In this document: positions 35,003-45,786 of the stretch, in pieces
How the letters are laid out: every line of letters begins with the position of its first letter
Numbering within the stretch: the first letter of the stretch is position 1
DNA from: Lutibacter flavus
Lineage (GTDB): Bacteria; Bacteroidota; Bacteroidia; Flavobacteriales; Flavobacteriaceae
Reading direction: 5' to 3'
Length of the DNA: 64,000 nt
Assembly (NCBI RefSeq): GCF_900188355.1
Contig: NZ_FZNX01000002.1
Span: 558,001-622,000, forward strand
Position numbers and translations under genes: made by a program
The notes under the pieces: model-generated
Seen by the model: the letters and a program-made list of their open reading frames with translations, nothing else
Databases searched by the model: none
What the model was told of the DNA's origin: nothing

Positions 35003-37279
35003 ATGAGTAATTCTAAAAAAAAGAATGAAGCTTTAGACTATCATCAATATCCTTCTCCAGGAAAAATACAAGTAGTTCCAACTAAAAAATATTCAACTCA
35101 ACGAGATTTGTCTTTGGCATATTCTCCTGGTGTAGCGGAGCCTTGTTTAGCAATTGAGCAAAATCCAGACGATGCTTACAAATACACATCAAAAGGAAAT
35201 TTAGTAGCTGTAATTTCTAATGGGACAGCGGTTCTAGGATTAGGGGATATAGGTGCTTTAGCAGGAAAACCTGTAATGGAAGGAAAAGGATTGCTATTTA
35301 AAATATTTGCAGATATCGATGTTTTTGATATTGAAGTTGATACTAAAGATGTGGATAAATTTATTGAAACCGTAAAAAATATTGCTCCTACTTTTGGAGG
35401 AATAAACCTTGAAGATATTAAAGCTCCTGAAGCTTTTGAAATTGAAAGAAGATTGAAAGAGGAGTTGGATATTCCTGTTATGCATGACGATCAGCATGGA
35501 ACAGCAATAATATCGGCCGCAGCTTTAAAAAATGCTGTAGAGATAGCAAAAAAAGATATATCTAAAATAAAAATTGTTGTAAACGGAGCAGGTGCTGCAG
35601 CAATTTCTTGTACGCGTTTGTATTTAGCATTAGGTGCAAAAAAGGAGAACGTTGTAATGTGTGATAGTAAGGGAGTAATTAGAAAAGATATTAAAAATTT
35701 GTCATCACAAAAAGCTGAATTTGCTACTAACAGAGATATTTATTCATTGGATGAGGCAATAGTTGGTGCAGATGTTTTTATTGGGTTGTCTATTGCAGAT
35801 GTTTTTACACCTGCAATGTTGTTAACAATGGCTAACGATCCAATTGTATTTGCTATGGCCAATCCAAACCCGGAAATTGGATATGATTTGGCAGTACAAA
35901 CAAGAAAAGATGTGATTATGGCAACCGGTCGATCAGACCATCCTAATCAGGTGAATAATGTACTTGGATTTCCATTTATTTTTAGAGGAGCATTAGATGT
36001 TAGGTCTACTAAAATTAACGAAGAAATGAAAATGGCTGCTGTTCATGCGTTAGCTAATTTGGCCAAGGAATCTGTTCCGGAACATGTAAATATTACGTAC
36101 GGTGAAAAAAACATTCAATTTGGAAGAGAATATATTATACCCAAGCCTTTTGATCACAGATTAATTACTGAGGTTCCACCAGCGGTTGCAAAAGCTGCTA
36201 TGGACTCTGGTGTGGCAAGAGAGCCCATATTAGATTGGGAATTATACAAAGAAAACTTAGCCCAAAGGCTAGGAACAGGAAGTAAATTAATGAGAATGCT
36301 TTCAGCACGCGCTAAATCAAATCCTAAAAGAGTTGTATTTGCAGAGGCAGATCATTTAAATGTATTAAAAGCTGCTCAAATCGCACATGAAGATGGGATT
36401 GCAATTCCAATTTTACTGGGAAGTGAAAAAATAATCAAAGAATTAATGTTGGAAATTAATTTTGAAGGCGATGTAGAAATTATTGACCCAAAATCTGATG
36501 ATGAAAAAGAACGAAAAGATAGATTTGCGAAAATTTATTGGGAGAGCAGAAAACGTAAAGGGATTACCTATATTGATGCTAGAAAATTAATGAGGGAGCG
36601 CAATTTTTTTGCTGCTATGATGGTAAATGAAGGTGAAGCGGATGCCTTAGTTTCAGGATATTCTAGAAGTTATCCAAGCGTAGCAAAGCCAATGATTGAA
36701 TTAATAGGTAAAGCTGAGGGAACAAATCGAGTAGCTGCTACAAATATTTTAATGACAGCAAAGGGTCCAATGTTTTTTTCAGATACAGCCTTTAACATCA
36801 ATCCAAATGAAGATGAACTGGTTCAGATTTCGATAGAAACTGCTAGAGTCATGAAGATTTTTGGTATAGAGCCTGTATTAGCAATGGTATCCTATTCTAA
36901 TTTTGGATCAGCTGAGTCAAAATCTGCTTCAAAATGTGCAGATGCTGTTGCCTATTTACATCAGCATCATCCTGATATAATAATTGACGGAGAAATTCAA
37001 GCTGATTTTGCAATGAGTAGAACTTTGAGAGACGACAAATTTCAATTTTCTAAATTATATAAGAAAAAGGTTAATGGCTTAATTTTTCCAAACTTAAATT
37101 CTGCAAATATTAGTTATAAGTTAATTAGTAAATTAAATGATATAGAATCTATTGGTCCAATTGTTATGGGTATGAAAAAACCAGTCCAAATTTTAGCTTT
37201 GGGATCAAGTGTAGATGAGATTGTTAATATGGTTTGTGTAGCGGTTGTTGATGCTCAAGAAAATAGTAAAAAACAATAA
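35003..37279 (+). CDS. maeB: NADP-dependent malic enzyme with phosphotransacetylase-like C-terminal domain
   Basis: This 758-residue MaeB-type enzyme decarboxylates malate to pyruvate with reduction of NAD(P). The N-terminal malic domain contains YSPGVAEPC and MHDDQHGTA; the nucleotide-binding domain follows (VVNGAGAAAISC). From about residue 430 a phosphate acetyl/butyryl transferase-like domain (KRVVFAEADHLNVLKAAQ) is fused; in this enzyme class it is regulatory, not a working transacetylase. Length is normal. It is followed 40 bp later by ruvA, an order common in Flavobacteriia. Confidence 0.96.
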   Translation: MSNSKKKNEALDYHQYPSPGKIQVVPTKKYSTQRDLSLAYSPGVAEPCLAIEQNPDDAYKYTSKGNLVAVISNGTAVLGLGDIGALAGKPVMEGKGLLFKIFADIDVFDIEVDTKDVDKFIETVKNIAPTFGGINLEDIKAPEAFEIERRLKEELDIPVMHDDQHGTAIISAAALKNAVEIAKKDISKIKIVVNGAGAAAISCTRLYLALGAKKENVVMCDSKGVIRKDIKNLSSQKAEFATNRDIYSLDEAIVGADVFIGLSIADVFTPAMLLTMANDPIVFAMANPNPEIGYDLAVQTRKDVIMATGRSDHPNQVNNVLGFPFIFRGALDVRSTKINEEMKMAAVHALANLAKESVPEHVNITYGEKNIQFGREYIIPKPFDHRLITEVPPAVAKAAMDSGVAREPILDWELYKENLAQRLGTGSKLMRMLSARAKSNPKRVVFAEADHLNVLKAAQIAHEDGIAIPILLGSEKIIKELMLEINFEGDVEIIDPKSDDEKERKDRFAKIYWESRKRKGITYIDARKLMRERNFFAAMMVNEGEADALVSGYSRSYPSVAKPMIELIGKAEGTNRVAATNILMTAKGPMFFSDTAFNINPNEDELVQISIETARVMKIFGIEPVLAMVSYSNFGSAESKSASKCADAVAYLHQHHPDIIIDGEIQADFAMSRTLRDDKFQFSKLYKKKVNGLIFPNLNSANISYKLISKLNDIESIGPIVMGMKKPVQILALGSSVDEIVNMVCVAVVDAQENSKKQ

Positions 37280-37286
37280 TAATTTT

Positions 37287-37319
37287 ATTACATTTGATTC
37301 TGAATAGAACCAATGTAAT
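37287..37319 (+). promoter_or_regulatory. Hairpin directly abutting the ruvA start codon
   Basis: ATTACATTTGATTCT pairs with AGAACCAATGTAAT around a GAAT loop, with one bulge and one G-T pair. The 3' arm ends on the base before the ruvA ATG. It has no T tail, so translational control or RNA processing is more likely than termination. Confidence 0.55.
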
Positions 37320-37901
37320 ATGATAACTCATTTAAGAGGAAAATTAGTAGAAAAGAATCCAACTTTTGTAGTTATTGAGGCGAATGGAGTAGGGTATTTG
37401 TTAAATATTTCATTAAATACTTTTTCTTTGTTACCAAATGATGAAGCTATATTTTTATATACGCATTTATCAATAAAAGAGGATTCACATACTTTATTTG
37501 GTTTTATTTCAAAAATAGAACGCGAAATTTTTAGATTACTAATTTCTGTTTCGGGTGTTGGACCTAGTATTGCAAGAACCATGCTATCTTCAATGACTAC
37601 AGAAGAAATACAACACGCAATTGCATCTGGAAATGTGGGAATTATTCAATCTGTAAAAGGAATTGGAGCTAAAACTGCGCAAAGAGTTCTTATAGATTTA
37701 AAAGATAAAATTCTAAAAAGTTATGTAATTGATGAAGATTCCGTTGTTCAAAGCAATACGGCAAAAGAAGAAGCGTTATCAGCATTAGAAGTTTTAGGTT
37801 TTTTAAGAAAACAATCTGAAAAAGTTATAGACAAAATTTTATTAGAAGATAAAACATTTGGCGTAGAGGTTTTAATAAAAAAAGCGCTTAAAAATTTATA
37901 A
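37320..37901 (+). CDS. ruvA: Holliday junction branch migration protein RuvA
   Basis: This 193-residue protein binds the four-way junction and loads the RuvB motor. The N-terminal OB domain starts MITHLRGKLVEK. Tandem helix-hairpin-helix motifs (LISVSGVGPSIA and SVKGIGAKTAQR) follow, then a flexible linker and a C-terminal three-helix domain (ALSALEVLGF) that contacts RuvB. It is followed after 3 bp by sprA. A stable-looking hairpin sits immediately before its start codon. Confidence 0.97.
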   Translation: MITHLRGKLVEKNPTFVVIEANGVGYLLNISLNTFSLLPNDEAIFLYTHLSIKEDSHTLFGFISKIEREIFRLLISVSGVGPSIARTMLSSMTTEEIQHAIASGNVGIIQSVKGIGAKTAQRVLIDLKDKILKSYVIDEDSVVQSNTAKEEALSALEVLGFLRKQSEKVIDKILLEDKTFGVEVLIKKALKNL

Positions 37902-37904
37902 GAT

Positions 37905-40900
37905 TTGAAGGACACAAAATTTATATTTAAAACATATATTTTATTTTTTTTATTGTTGTTTTTTCAAATGACAATGAATGCCCAAGTTCCACCTACAACT
38001 GTTGCAACAGATGTTGACACGCTTAAAGTTGAGAAAGTTAGTGATTCAATTAAACTAAAATACCCTTTTACAAATAGTCAAGAAGGGAGTTTGTTTTTAA
38101 CAGACCCTGCAAAATCAGAAATTATTTATGATACGGAGTTAGGCAAATATATTATTATTGAGAAAATTGGTGACTACTATATGAAACGGCCAATTTATAT
38201 GTCTCAAGAGGAATATAAGAACTACAAGCTTAAAAAAGATATGCTTGAGTATTATAAAGGAAAAATTAGCGCAACCAATAGTAAAAAGAAAGGTAGTGCG
38301 GATGCTCAAAAAAACTTATTGCCAACATATTATGTAGAGTCAGATTTTTTTCAATCAATTTTTGGGGGTAATACAATAGAAGTTAATCCGCAGGGATCTG
38401 TGCTGGTTAAAATGGGAATGTTGTATCAAAAAGTAGATAATCCTCAATTATCTGAGCGAAATAGAAGTAGTTTTACTTTTGATTTTGACCAAGAAATTAG
38501 TGCTAGTATCCAAGCAAAGGTTGGAACAAGATTGAAAGTTGGTGCACAATATGATACACAATCAACATTCAATTTTCAGAATCAAATAAAACTGGAATAC
38601 ACACCAACGGAAGATGATATTCTTCAAAAAATTGAAGTGGGAAATGTGAGTATGCCACTTAAGAATTCGTTAATTGTTGGAGCTCAAAGTTTATTTGGTG
38701 TTAAAACACAATTACAATTTGGACGAACAAAAGTAACAGGTGTTTTTGCCGAGCAAAAATCTCAAACAAGATCAGTTGCTGCTCAAGGTGGCTCTACAAT
38801 TCAAGAATTTGAATTACAAACTACTGATTACGATCAAAACAGACACTTTTTCATTTCTCAATATTTTAGAGATAATTATAATAAAGCTTTAAAAGATTTT
38901 CCATTAGTTAATAGTCCGGTTAATATTACAAGAATTGAAGTTTGGGTTACAAATAGAAATGCTACAACCTTGGATATAAGAAATATTGTAGCATTATCAG
39001 ATATTGGTGAAGGAGATGCCACTAATATTGGACCAGCAAACGTTACGCCTGTTCCAGGTTCTTTGTTGCCATCAAATGATGCAAATAATATTTCTTCAAT
39101 TTTAGATAATGTAAATCCGGTTAGAAATATTTCAACAGTTGGAAATGGATTGGCTCCTTTCTCTATGCAGCAAGGAAGGGATTATTCTGTATTAGAAAAT
39201 GCAATTAAACTGAGACCTGATGAATATAAATTACATCCTCAATTAGGTTTTATTTCTTTAAATAGAAGACTTTCAGATTCTGATGTATTAGCAGTAGCTT
39301 TTGAATATACGGTGAGTGGAGATTCTAAAGTTTATAAAGTTGGGGAATTTACAAGTGACGGTATTATTGCACCAGATAATATTATTGTTAAGTTATTAAG
39401 AAGTGAAATTATAAGCACGCAAATTCCTATGTGGGATTTAATGATGAAGAATGTTTATTCTTTACAAACTTATAGAATGCAGCAAGATGGATTTAGATTA
39501 GAATTGTTATATGCTGATGATGCAACCGGAGTTCCAATTAATGTGTTGCAAAATGCACAAACGACTGGTATTGCGGACAGAACATTGCTAAATTTAATGG
39601 ATATTGATCGGTTAGACCAAAATCAGTTTTCTGTTCCTGAGGGAGATGGGTATTTTGATTATGTGGAAGGATCAACTGTAAATTCAGAGAAAGGATATAT
39701 TATTTTTCCAACAATAGAACCTTTTGGTAAAGATTTGGAGGTGAAATTAACCAATACTGCTGATGAAAATTATGTTTTTAAAGAACTTTACACTATAACG
39801 CAGTCTGAAGCTCGAAATAATTTTCAAGAAAAAGATAAATATTTAATTAAAGGATATCACAAATCTGAAAGTGCGAATGGAATTCCGTTGGGCGCTTTTA
39901 ATGTTCCACAGGGTTCTGTGAGAGTAACAACCGGTGGGAGAGAATTAGTTGAAGGTGTTGATTACGTTGTAGATTATCAGATGGGTAGAGTTCAAATTGT
40001 AAATCCAAGTTTAGAAGCTTCAAATGCACCAATACAAGTTTCGGTTGAAAACAATGCAGCATTTAATTTACAAACAAAACGTTTTTTCGGAGTTGATATA
40101 GAACATAAATTTTCAGATAAATTTATAGCAGGTGCCACTTTTTTAAATTTAAATGAAAGGCCAGTAACTCAAAAGGCATTATTTGGTCAAGAACCAATTA
40201 ACAATACAATTTTTGGGTTAAATGCAAATTATGGTACTGAAGTTCCTTTCTTAACTAAATTGGTTAATAAGTTACCAAATATAGATACAGATGTTGAATC
40301 CAATTTTTCAATCCGTGGTGATTTTGCATATCTAAGACCTGGGTCTCCAAAAAGAATAGAATTAGATGGTGAAGCTACTTCTTACGTAGATGATTTTGAA
40401 GGGTCTCAAATTCCGTTAGAAATTAAATCTATTCAACAATGGCATTTAGCAAGTACACCACAATATCAAACTCAATTTGATTTAGGTGGAAATGCATCGG
40501 ATTTAACATATGGCTATAAAAGAGCAAAATTATCTTGGTATATTATTGATCCACTTTTTTATGGTGGTTCATCATTAAAACCGGGTAATATTGATAATAA
40601 TGAGCTTTCACGTGCTGAAGTTAGAAGAGTGCGTTATGAAGAATTATTCCCAGAACAGGATTTAGATTTAACGCAATCTACAATTGTAAGAACATTAGAT
40701 TTGGCATATTTTCCTAATGAAAGAGGAAGTTATAATTTCGACACAAATAATGTTGGTGCAGATGGAAAATTTACGAATCCGGAAGAACGTTGGGGTGGAA
40801 TTACCAGAGCGCTTACTACTACAAATTTTGAACAATCTAATGTAGAATACATTCAATTTTGGTTGATGGATCCTTACGATCATTATTCAATTACAAATGC

Positions 40901-43900
40901 AGAAGGTCTACCAACAGGAATTAATCCAGATGATTTGTCCAATCAAGTTGGGGAATTGTATTTTAACCTTGGAAATGTTTCTGAAGATGTTTTAAAAGAT
41001 GGACGTAAAATGTACGAAAATGGATTGCCAGAAGATCCTTTAAGCATTAATAATACTGATGAAACTATATGGGGGAAAATACCAACAAATCAGTCATTAT
41101 TATATGCTTTTAGCGATAAGGATAATGAACGTTTAAATCAAGATATTGGATTTGATGGTTTAAATGATGAAGAGGAAAGGCAACTTTTTGGTACTGGATT
41201 CGGTCAAGATCCATCAAATGATAATTACAGTTATTTTAGAAGTTCAGAATATGATAATTCAGATGCTTCAATTATAACTAGGTATAAAAAATTCAATAAT
41301 ACTCAAGGAAATTCACCAACAAATAATTTATCAACAGAGAGTTATCCAACTTCCGCCACAACATTTCCTGATACAGAAGATATTGATAAAGATCAAACAA
41401 TGAACTCGGTTGAGAGTTATTATCAATACAAAGTATCTTTAAATAAAGGTGATTTAATTGTTGGACAAAATAATATTGTTGATGAGAAAGTAGTTAATGT
41501 TAATTTAGAAGACGGTAGCCAAAAACAATTTAGATGGTTGCAATTTAGAATTCAGGTTAGCACACCAGATGAAGTTGTAAACGATATAACAGGCTTCAAT
41601 TCCATTCGATTTATGAGAATGTTCTTAACCAAATTTAAAATGCCGATTGTTTTACGATTTGGGGAACTTCAATTAGTTAGAGGAGACTGGAGACGCTATA
41701 CAAAAACATTAGATGAAAATATTGTACCATCGCAACCATTAACAAATAACGAGCTTCAAAACTTTGAAGTTGGTGTTGTTAATATTCAGGAAAATGAAGA
41801 TAGAAATCCAATTCCTTATGTGTTACCTCCAGGAATAAAAAGAGAAATATTAAGAGGAAGTACAACTTTACAAAAGCAAAACGAACAATCTTTATCTTTA
41901 AAAGTAACAGATTTAGAGCCGGAAGATACAAGAGCAATTTTTAAGAATGTTCGTGTAGATTTAAGAATGTATAAACATTTAAAATTGTTTTTACATGCAG
42001 AAGGTGTTCAAACAAGACCGCAAGTTCAAAATGATGAATTAAAAGGAATTATTAGAATTGGTAGCGATTTAAATGACAACTATTATCAAATAGAAAAACT
42101 GTTAACAGTTTCTCAATATGGTGTCTCATCAGCAATTGATGTTTGGCCAGAAGAGAATAATATCGATGCTTTTTTAGAATATCTTGGAAAACTTAAATTG
42201 TTACGATTTGAAGAAGGTATTGCTCCAAATATTATTTATCCAGCCAACGGGATGCCATCGCCAATAGAAGGTTTAGAAGGATATGAAATAAGAGTTAAAG
42301 GAAATCCAAATTTATCGAATATTAAAACGATAATGCTTGGTGTAAAAAACGTTTCAAGTTCCACTCAAAGTGCAGAAGTTTGGTTTAATGAAATGAGAGT
42401 TGCTGAGTTTGATAATGAAGGCGGATGGGCCAGTGTAGTAAGCGCTGATGTTAATTTTGCAGATTTTGCAGATGTTGCCGTTACAGGGAGAATGGAAACA
42501 CAAGGTTTTGGAGGTATTGAACAGCGAGTTAATGAGCGTAGTCAGGAAGATTCTAGGCTGTATGACTTGGTAACTAATGTGAATATTGGTAAATTATTAC
42601 CTGAAAGTTGGGGAGTTTCATTGCCTTTAAATTATAGCGTTTCTGAAGAGGTTCAGGATCCAAAATATGATTCTCAATATCAGGATGTATTATTTGAAGA
42701 TACAAATGTAGAAAATAGCCCAAATAGAAGCAGTAGCCAGGATTATACAAAACGAAGAAGTATCAGTTTAATAAATGTTAGAAAGCAATTTAATCCTAAT
42801 TCTGAAGCAAAGCAACGTTTTTACAATGTTGAAAACCTATCTGTTTCTTACGCATATAACGAGACATTTCATAGAGATTATAATGTGGAAAAATTCGTTG
42901 ACCAAAATGTAAGAGCTTCTGCTAATTATAATTATAGTTTTCAGCCAATGAGCATTGAGCCTTTCAAAAATTTGGGATTATTAAATAGCAAGTATTTCAA
43001 ATTTATAAAAGATTTTAATTTCAATCTAATACCTTCTACAATTTCTGTAAATTCAAATGTATTTAGAACCTATAATGAGCAAATGTCTAGAAGTTTAATT
43101 GAAGGTTTACCTCAATTACCTACTTTAAAACAACGCCGTTTTATGTTTGATTGGGATTATACAATTGGATATAATTTAACAAGTTCATTACAGTTTAATT
43201 TTAGAGCTTCAAACAATTATTTGTACGATGATTTTAATGCAGCTGATGATATTCAAATATTTGATAATTTCTTTTCAATTGGAAGACCAGATCATTACCA
43301 TCAAACATTAAATGGAACTTATAAAATTCCAATTAACAAGATACCTTTTTTAGAATTTATAGATGCGGATTATACTTATACAGCAGATTTTGATTGGCAG
43401 GCTTCATCTCAATCCTATGTTGATAAAGTTGGAAATGTTATTCAAAATGCCAACACGCATAATATTGGATTGGATTTGAATTTTGAGAAATTTTATAAGA
43501 ATATTGGTTTAGAAAAATTATTTAATAAAAAGAAATCTAATTCAACCACAAGAAGTGAATCTGCAATAAAAGCACCAAATTCAACAACAAGTAGAAAGAG
43601 TAAATCTGTTGGTGGACAATTATCTAAAGGGTTTTATGGATTGTTAACTTCTGTAAAAAAAGCCAGATTTAATTATTCAGAAAATAATGGAACCTATTTA
43701 CCAGGTTATATTCCACAAATAGGGTTTTTAGGACAAGATAATTTTAATGGAGGCGTTGCACCTTCTTTAGGTTTTGTATTTGGTAGTCAAATTGATATTC
43801 GTGAACAAGCGCTTGAAAATGGATGGTTAATTTCGCGTGGAATTGATGATCCTTATTATAACAGAACCTACAGTCGTACGCATATGAATAAGTTTGATGC

Positions 43901-44957
43901 TACAATAAATGTGGAACCTTTTCGAGATTTTGATATTGAATTAAGAGGTAATAAAACATATACAAAAAACACTTCACAACAATTAGACGTAGTTGATAAT
44001 TTAATTAATGCGAATTCACCAGTTTCTCAAGTTGGTAATTTTATGATTAGTTATAATATGTTAAAAACTGCTTTTAATGATAGTGATGCGAATTTTGAAG
44101 AATTTAAAGCAAACCGAGCAATAGTAGCTCAAAGACTAGCTTCAGATTCAGGACAACCAATTGATGGATTTGGAGATACTAGTCAGCAAGTGTCACTACC
44201 GGCATTTTTAGCTGCATATACCGGACAAGACGCTTCTAAAATTGAATTGAGTGCCTTTAGAGATGTTCCAATTCCAAGTTGGCAAATAAATTATAAGGGA
44301 TTAATGAAATTGAAATGGTTTAAAGATAAATTTAGAAGCTTTTCTCTTTCACATAGTTATGATTCCCGTTATTCAATTTTAAGTTTTAATAATAATTTAG
44401 AATATAATAATGAAGATCCGTACGCAGATACAGATATTGTTGGTAATTATTTTAACAAAACTTTATTTACAAATGTAGATTTAATTGAGGAATTTAGCCC
44501 GCTGTTAAAAGTAGATTTGAAAATGAAAAATTCCATTTCATTTACAGGTAGAGTGGATAAAGACAGAAGGCTAACACTAAATTTTAATAATAATACCATT
44601 ACCCAAATGAAAGGGATGGAATATGTTATCGGGATGGGGTATCGATTTAAAGATTTAGCAATGAAATTTAGATTTGGCGGTAAACTAACCAAGTTAAAAG
44701 GTGATTTAGATATAAGAGCAGATTTATCTTTAAGAGACAATAAAACTGTTATTAGAGCTATTGATGAAGATAATAATCAGGTAACAGGTGGTCAGAGATT
44801 ACTGTCATTTAAATTTTATGCAGATTATGCGCTTAGTAAAAGCTTAACTGCAACATTTTACTTTGATCAAAGTTCATCTAAATATGCCATTTCAACAACT
44901 TTCCCAAGACAATCAGTTAGTTCTGGGCTAAGTATTAGATATGTATTAGGAAATTAA
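37905..44957 (+). CDS. sprA: SprA, type IX secretion outer-membrane translocon
   Basis: This 2,350-residue protein forms the very large outer-membrane barrel through which type IX cargo leaves the cell; in Flavobacteria it is also needed for gliding. It has a signal peptide (hydrophobic core about 9-20, ending in MNAQ), repeated SprA N-terminal modules, conserved stretches such as DDFEGSQ and WFNEMRV, and beta-barrel strands to the C-terminal RYVLGN. The start is a TTG at 37905, 3 bp after the ruvA stop. No ATG lies before the signal peptide, so TTG is needed to keep it. It is the pore for the type IX pathway of this cell; I see no type IX C-terminal cargo domain encoded in this window. Confidence 0.96.
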   Translation: MKDTKFIFKTYILFFLLLFFQMTMNAQVPPTTVATDVDTLKVEKVSDSIKLKYPFTNSQEGSLFLTDPAKSEIIYDTELGKYIIIEKIGDYYMKRPIYMSQEEYKNYKLKKDMLEYYKGKISATNSKKKGSADAQKNLLPTYYVESDFFQSIFGGNTIEVNPQGSVLVKMGMLYQKVDNPQLSERNRSSFTFDFDQEISASIQAKVGTRLKVGAQYDTQSTFNFQNQIKLEYTPTEDDILQKIEVGNVSMPLKNSLIVGAQSLFGVKTQLQFGRTKVTGVFAEQKSQTRSVAAQGGSTIQEFELQTTDYDQNRHFFISQYFRDNYNKALKDFPLVNSPVNITRIEVWVTNRNATTLDIRNIVALSDIGEGDATNIGPANVTPVPGSLLPSNDANNISSILDNVNPVRNISTVGNGLAPFSMQQGRDYSVLENAIKLRPDEYKLHPQLGFISLNRRLSDSDVLAVAFEYTVSGDSKVYKVGEFTSDGIIAPDNIIVKLLRSEIISTQIPMWDLMMKNVYSLQTYRMQQDGFRLELLYADDATGVPINVLQNAQTTGIADRTLLNLMDIDRLDQNQFSVPEGDGYFDYVEGSTVNSEKGYIIFPTIEPFGKDLEVKLTNTADENYVFKELYTITQSEARNNFQEKDKYLIKGYHKSESANGIPLGAFNVPQGSVRVTTGGRELVEGVDYVVDYQMGRVQIVNPSLEASNAPIQVSVENNAAFNLQTKRFFGVDIEHKFSDKFIAGATFLNLNERPVTQKALFGQEPINNTIFGLNANYGTEVPFLTKLVNKLPNIDTDVESNFSIRGDFAYLRPGSPKRIELDGEATSYVDDFEGSQIPLEIKSIQQWHLASTPQYQTQFDLGGNASDLTYGYKRAKLSWYIIDPLFYGGSSLKPGNIDNNELSRAEVRRVRYEELFPEQDLDLTQSTIVRTLDLAYFPNERGSYNFDTNNVGADGKFTNPEERWGGITRALTTTNFEQSNVEYIQFWLMDPYDHYSITNAEGLPTGINPDDLSNQVGELYFNLGNVSEDVLKDGRKMYENGLPEDPLSINNTDETIWGKIPTNQSLLYAFSDKDNERLNQDIGFDGLNDEEERQLFGTGFGQDPSNDNYSYFRSSEYDNSDASIITRYKKFNNTQGNSPTNNLSTESYPTSATTFPDTEDIDKDQTMNSVESYYQYKVSLNKGDLIVGQNNIVDEKVVNVNLEDGSQKQFRWLQFRIQVSTPDEVVNDITGFNSIRFMRMFLTKFKMPIVLRFGELQLVRGDWRRYTKTLDENIVPSQPLTNNELQNFEVGVVNIQENEDRNPIPYVLPPGIKREILRGSTTLQKQNEQSLSLKVTDLEPEDTRAIFKNVRVDLRMYKHLKLFLHAEGVQTRPQVQNDELKGIIRIGSDLNDNYYQIEKLLTVSQYGVSSAIDVWPEENNIDAFLEYLGKLKLLRFEEGIAPNIIYPANGMPSPIEGLEGYEIRVKGNPNLSNIKTIMLGVKNVSSSTQSAEVWFNEMRVAEFDNEGGWASVVSADVNFADFADVAVTGRMETQGFGGIEQRVNERSQEDSRLYDLVTNVNIGKLLPESWGVSLPLNYSVSEEVQDPKYDSQYQDVLFEDTNVENSPNRSSSQDYTKRRSISLINVRKQFNPNSEAKQRFYNVENLSVSYAYNETFHRDYNVEKFVDQNVRASANYNYSFQPMSIEPFKNLGLLNSKYFKFIKDFNFNLIPSTISVNSNVFRTYNEQMSRSLIEGLPQLPTLKQRRFMFDWDYTIGYNLTSSLQFNFRASNNYLYDDFNAADDIQIFDNFFSIGRPDHYHQTLNGTYKIPINKIPFLEFIDADYTYTADFDWQASSQSYVDKVGNVIQNANTHNIGLDLNFEKFYKNIGLEKLFNKKKSNSTTRSESAIKAPNSTTSRKSKSVGGQLSKGFYGLLTSVKKARFNYSENNGTYLPGYIPQIGFLGQDNFNGGVAPSLGFVFGSQIDIREQALENGWLISRGIDDPYYNRTYSRTHMNKFDATINVEPFRDFDIELRGNKTYTKNTSQQLDVVDNLINANSPVSQVGNFMISYNMLKTAFNDSDANFEEFKANRAIVAQRLASDSGQPIDGFGDTSQQVSLPAFLAAYTGQDASKIELSAFRDVPIPSWQINYKGLMKLKWFKDKFRSFSLSHSYDSRYSILSFNNNLEYNNEDPYADTDIVGNYFNKTLFTNVDLIEEFSPLLKVDLKMKNSISFTGRVDKDRRLTLNFNNNTITQMKGMEYVIGMGYRFKDLAMKFRFGGKLTKLKGDLDIRADLSLRDNKTVIRAIDEDNNQVTGGQRLLSFKFYADYALSKSLTATFYFDQSSSKYAISTTFPRQSVSSGLSIRYVLGN

Positions 44958-44984
44958 TAAACAAACTTTTAAAATATAATTATA

Positions 44985-45365
44985 ATGAATGTTCCAGCAG
45001 AATTAAAATACACAAAAGATCACGAGTGGGTTAAAATAGAAGGTAATACCGCAATTGTAGGTATTACACATTTTGCACAAGGAGAATTAGGAGATATTGT
45101 ATATGTAGATGTAGACACATTAGATGATACAGTAGCAAAAGATGAAGTATTTGGATCGGTTGAAGCTGTGAAAACAGTTTCAGATTTAATAATGCCATTA
45201 TCAGGTGAAGTAATTGAGTTTAATGAAGCTTTAGAAGATGAGCCAGAAAAAGTAAATTCAGATCCTTATGGAGACGGGTGGATGATTAAATTATCAATTT
45301 CTGATACTTCGGAAATTGAAGGATTATTATCTTCAGAACAATATACCGAACTGATTGGAGCGTAA
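44985..45365 (+). CDS. gcvH: Glycine cleavage system H protein
   Basis: This 126-residue lipoyl carrier shuttles the methylamine group between the P, T and L proteins of glycine cleavage. The lipoylated lysine is K63 in [13 protein letters not shown]. The N-terminal [10 protein letters not shown] and the length are typical. It lies 27 bp after sprA and overlaps the next gene by 11 bp. The other glycine-cleavage genes are not in the window. Confidence 0.97.
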   Translation: MNVPAELKYTKDHEWVKIEGNTAIVGITHFAQGELGDIVYVDVDTLDDTVAKDEVFGSVEAVKTVSDLIMPLSGEVIEFNEALEDEPEKVNSDPYGDGWMIKLSISDTSEIEGLLSSEQYTELIGA

Positions 45366-45717
45366 ATATTATTTTTTCATTTCAATTTTTTTAACGTTAA
45401 TAATTGGATGGGGTAGTTTGGCGCCAATAGGAGATTCTATGCCATCAACTATTAGTATTTCCGATAAAGCAATTCATATTTTAGCTTATTTTTTATTAAC
45501 ATTAAGTTGGTTGTTTTCTTATAAAAAAGAAAGTAAAAAATTAAAAGTTAGCATAATAATACTGGTTATTGTTTTCATTTATGGCATAATTATTGAAGTT
45601 TTACAAGGAACTGTAACAAAAAACAGACAACCTGAAGCTTATGATTTATTAGCCAATTTAACAGGAATAATATTAGCTATCACAGTTTTTAAGCAGGGTT
45701 TACAAAAAAACTTCTGA
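45355..45717 (+). CDS. VanZ-like membrane protein
   Basis: This 120-residue protein has four hydrophobic segments (about 6-24, 38-54, 63-82, 97-112). It carries family features of VanZ-like proteins: the [13 protein letters not shown] segment, EVLQ, and an acidic position in a later helix ([10 protein letters not shown]). It starts with TTG inside the end of gcvH; translation from that codon gives [12 protein letters not shown], which fits a first membrane helix. The gcvH-vanZ-like order is common in Flavobacteriia. Cellular role unknown; VanZ itself gives low-level teicoplanin resistance, which should not be assumed here. Confidence 0.85.
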   Translation: MERKYYFFISIFLTLIIGWGSLAPIGDSMPSTISISDKAIHILAYFLLTLSWLFSYKKESKKLKVSIIILVIVFIYGIIIEVLQGTVTKNRQPEAYDLLANLTGIILAITVFKQGLQKNF

Positions 45718-45786
45718 ATTAGAAAAATTTAATTGCAAAAGTTGTTTTAAAATTATTAAATTAGCGAACTATAAAATATTTTACAG

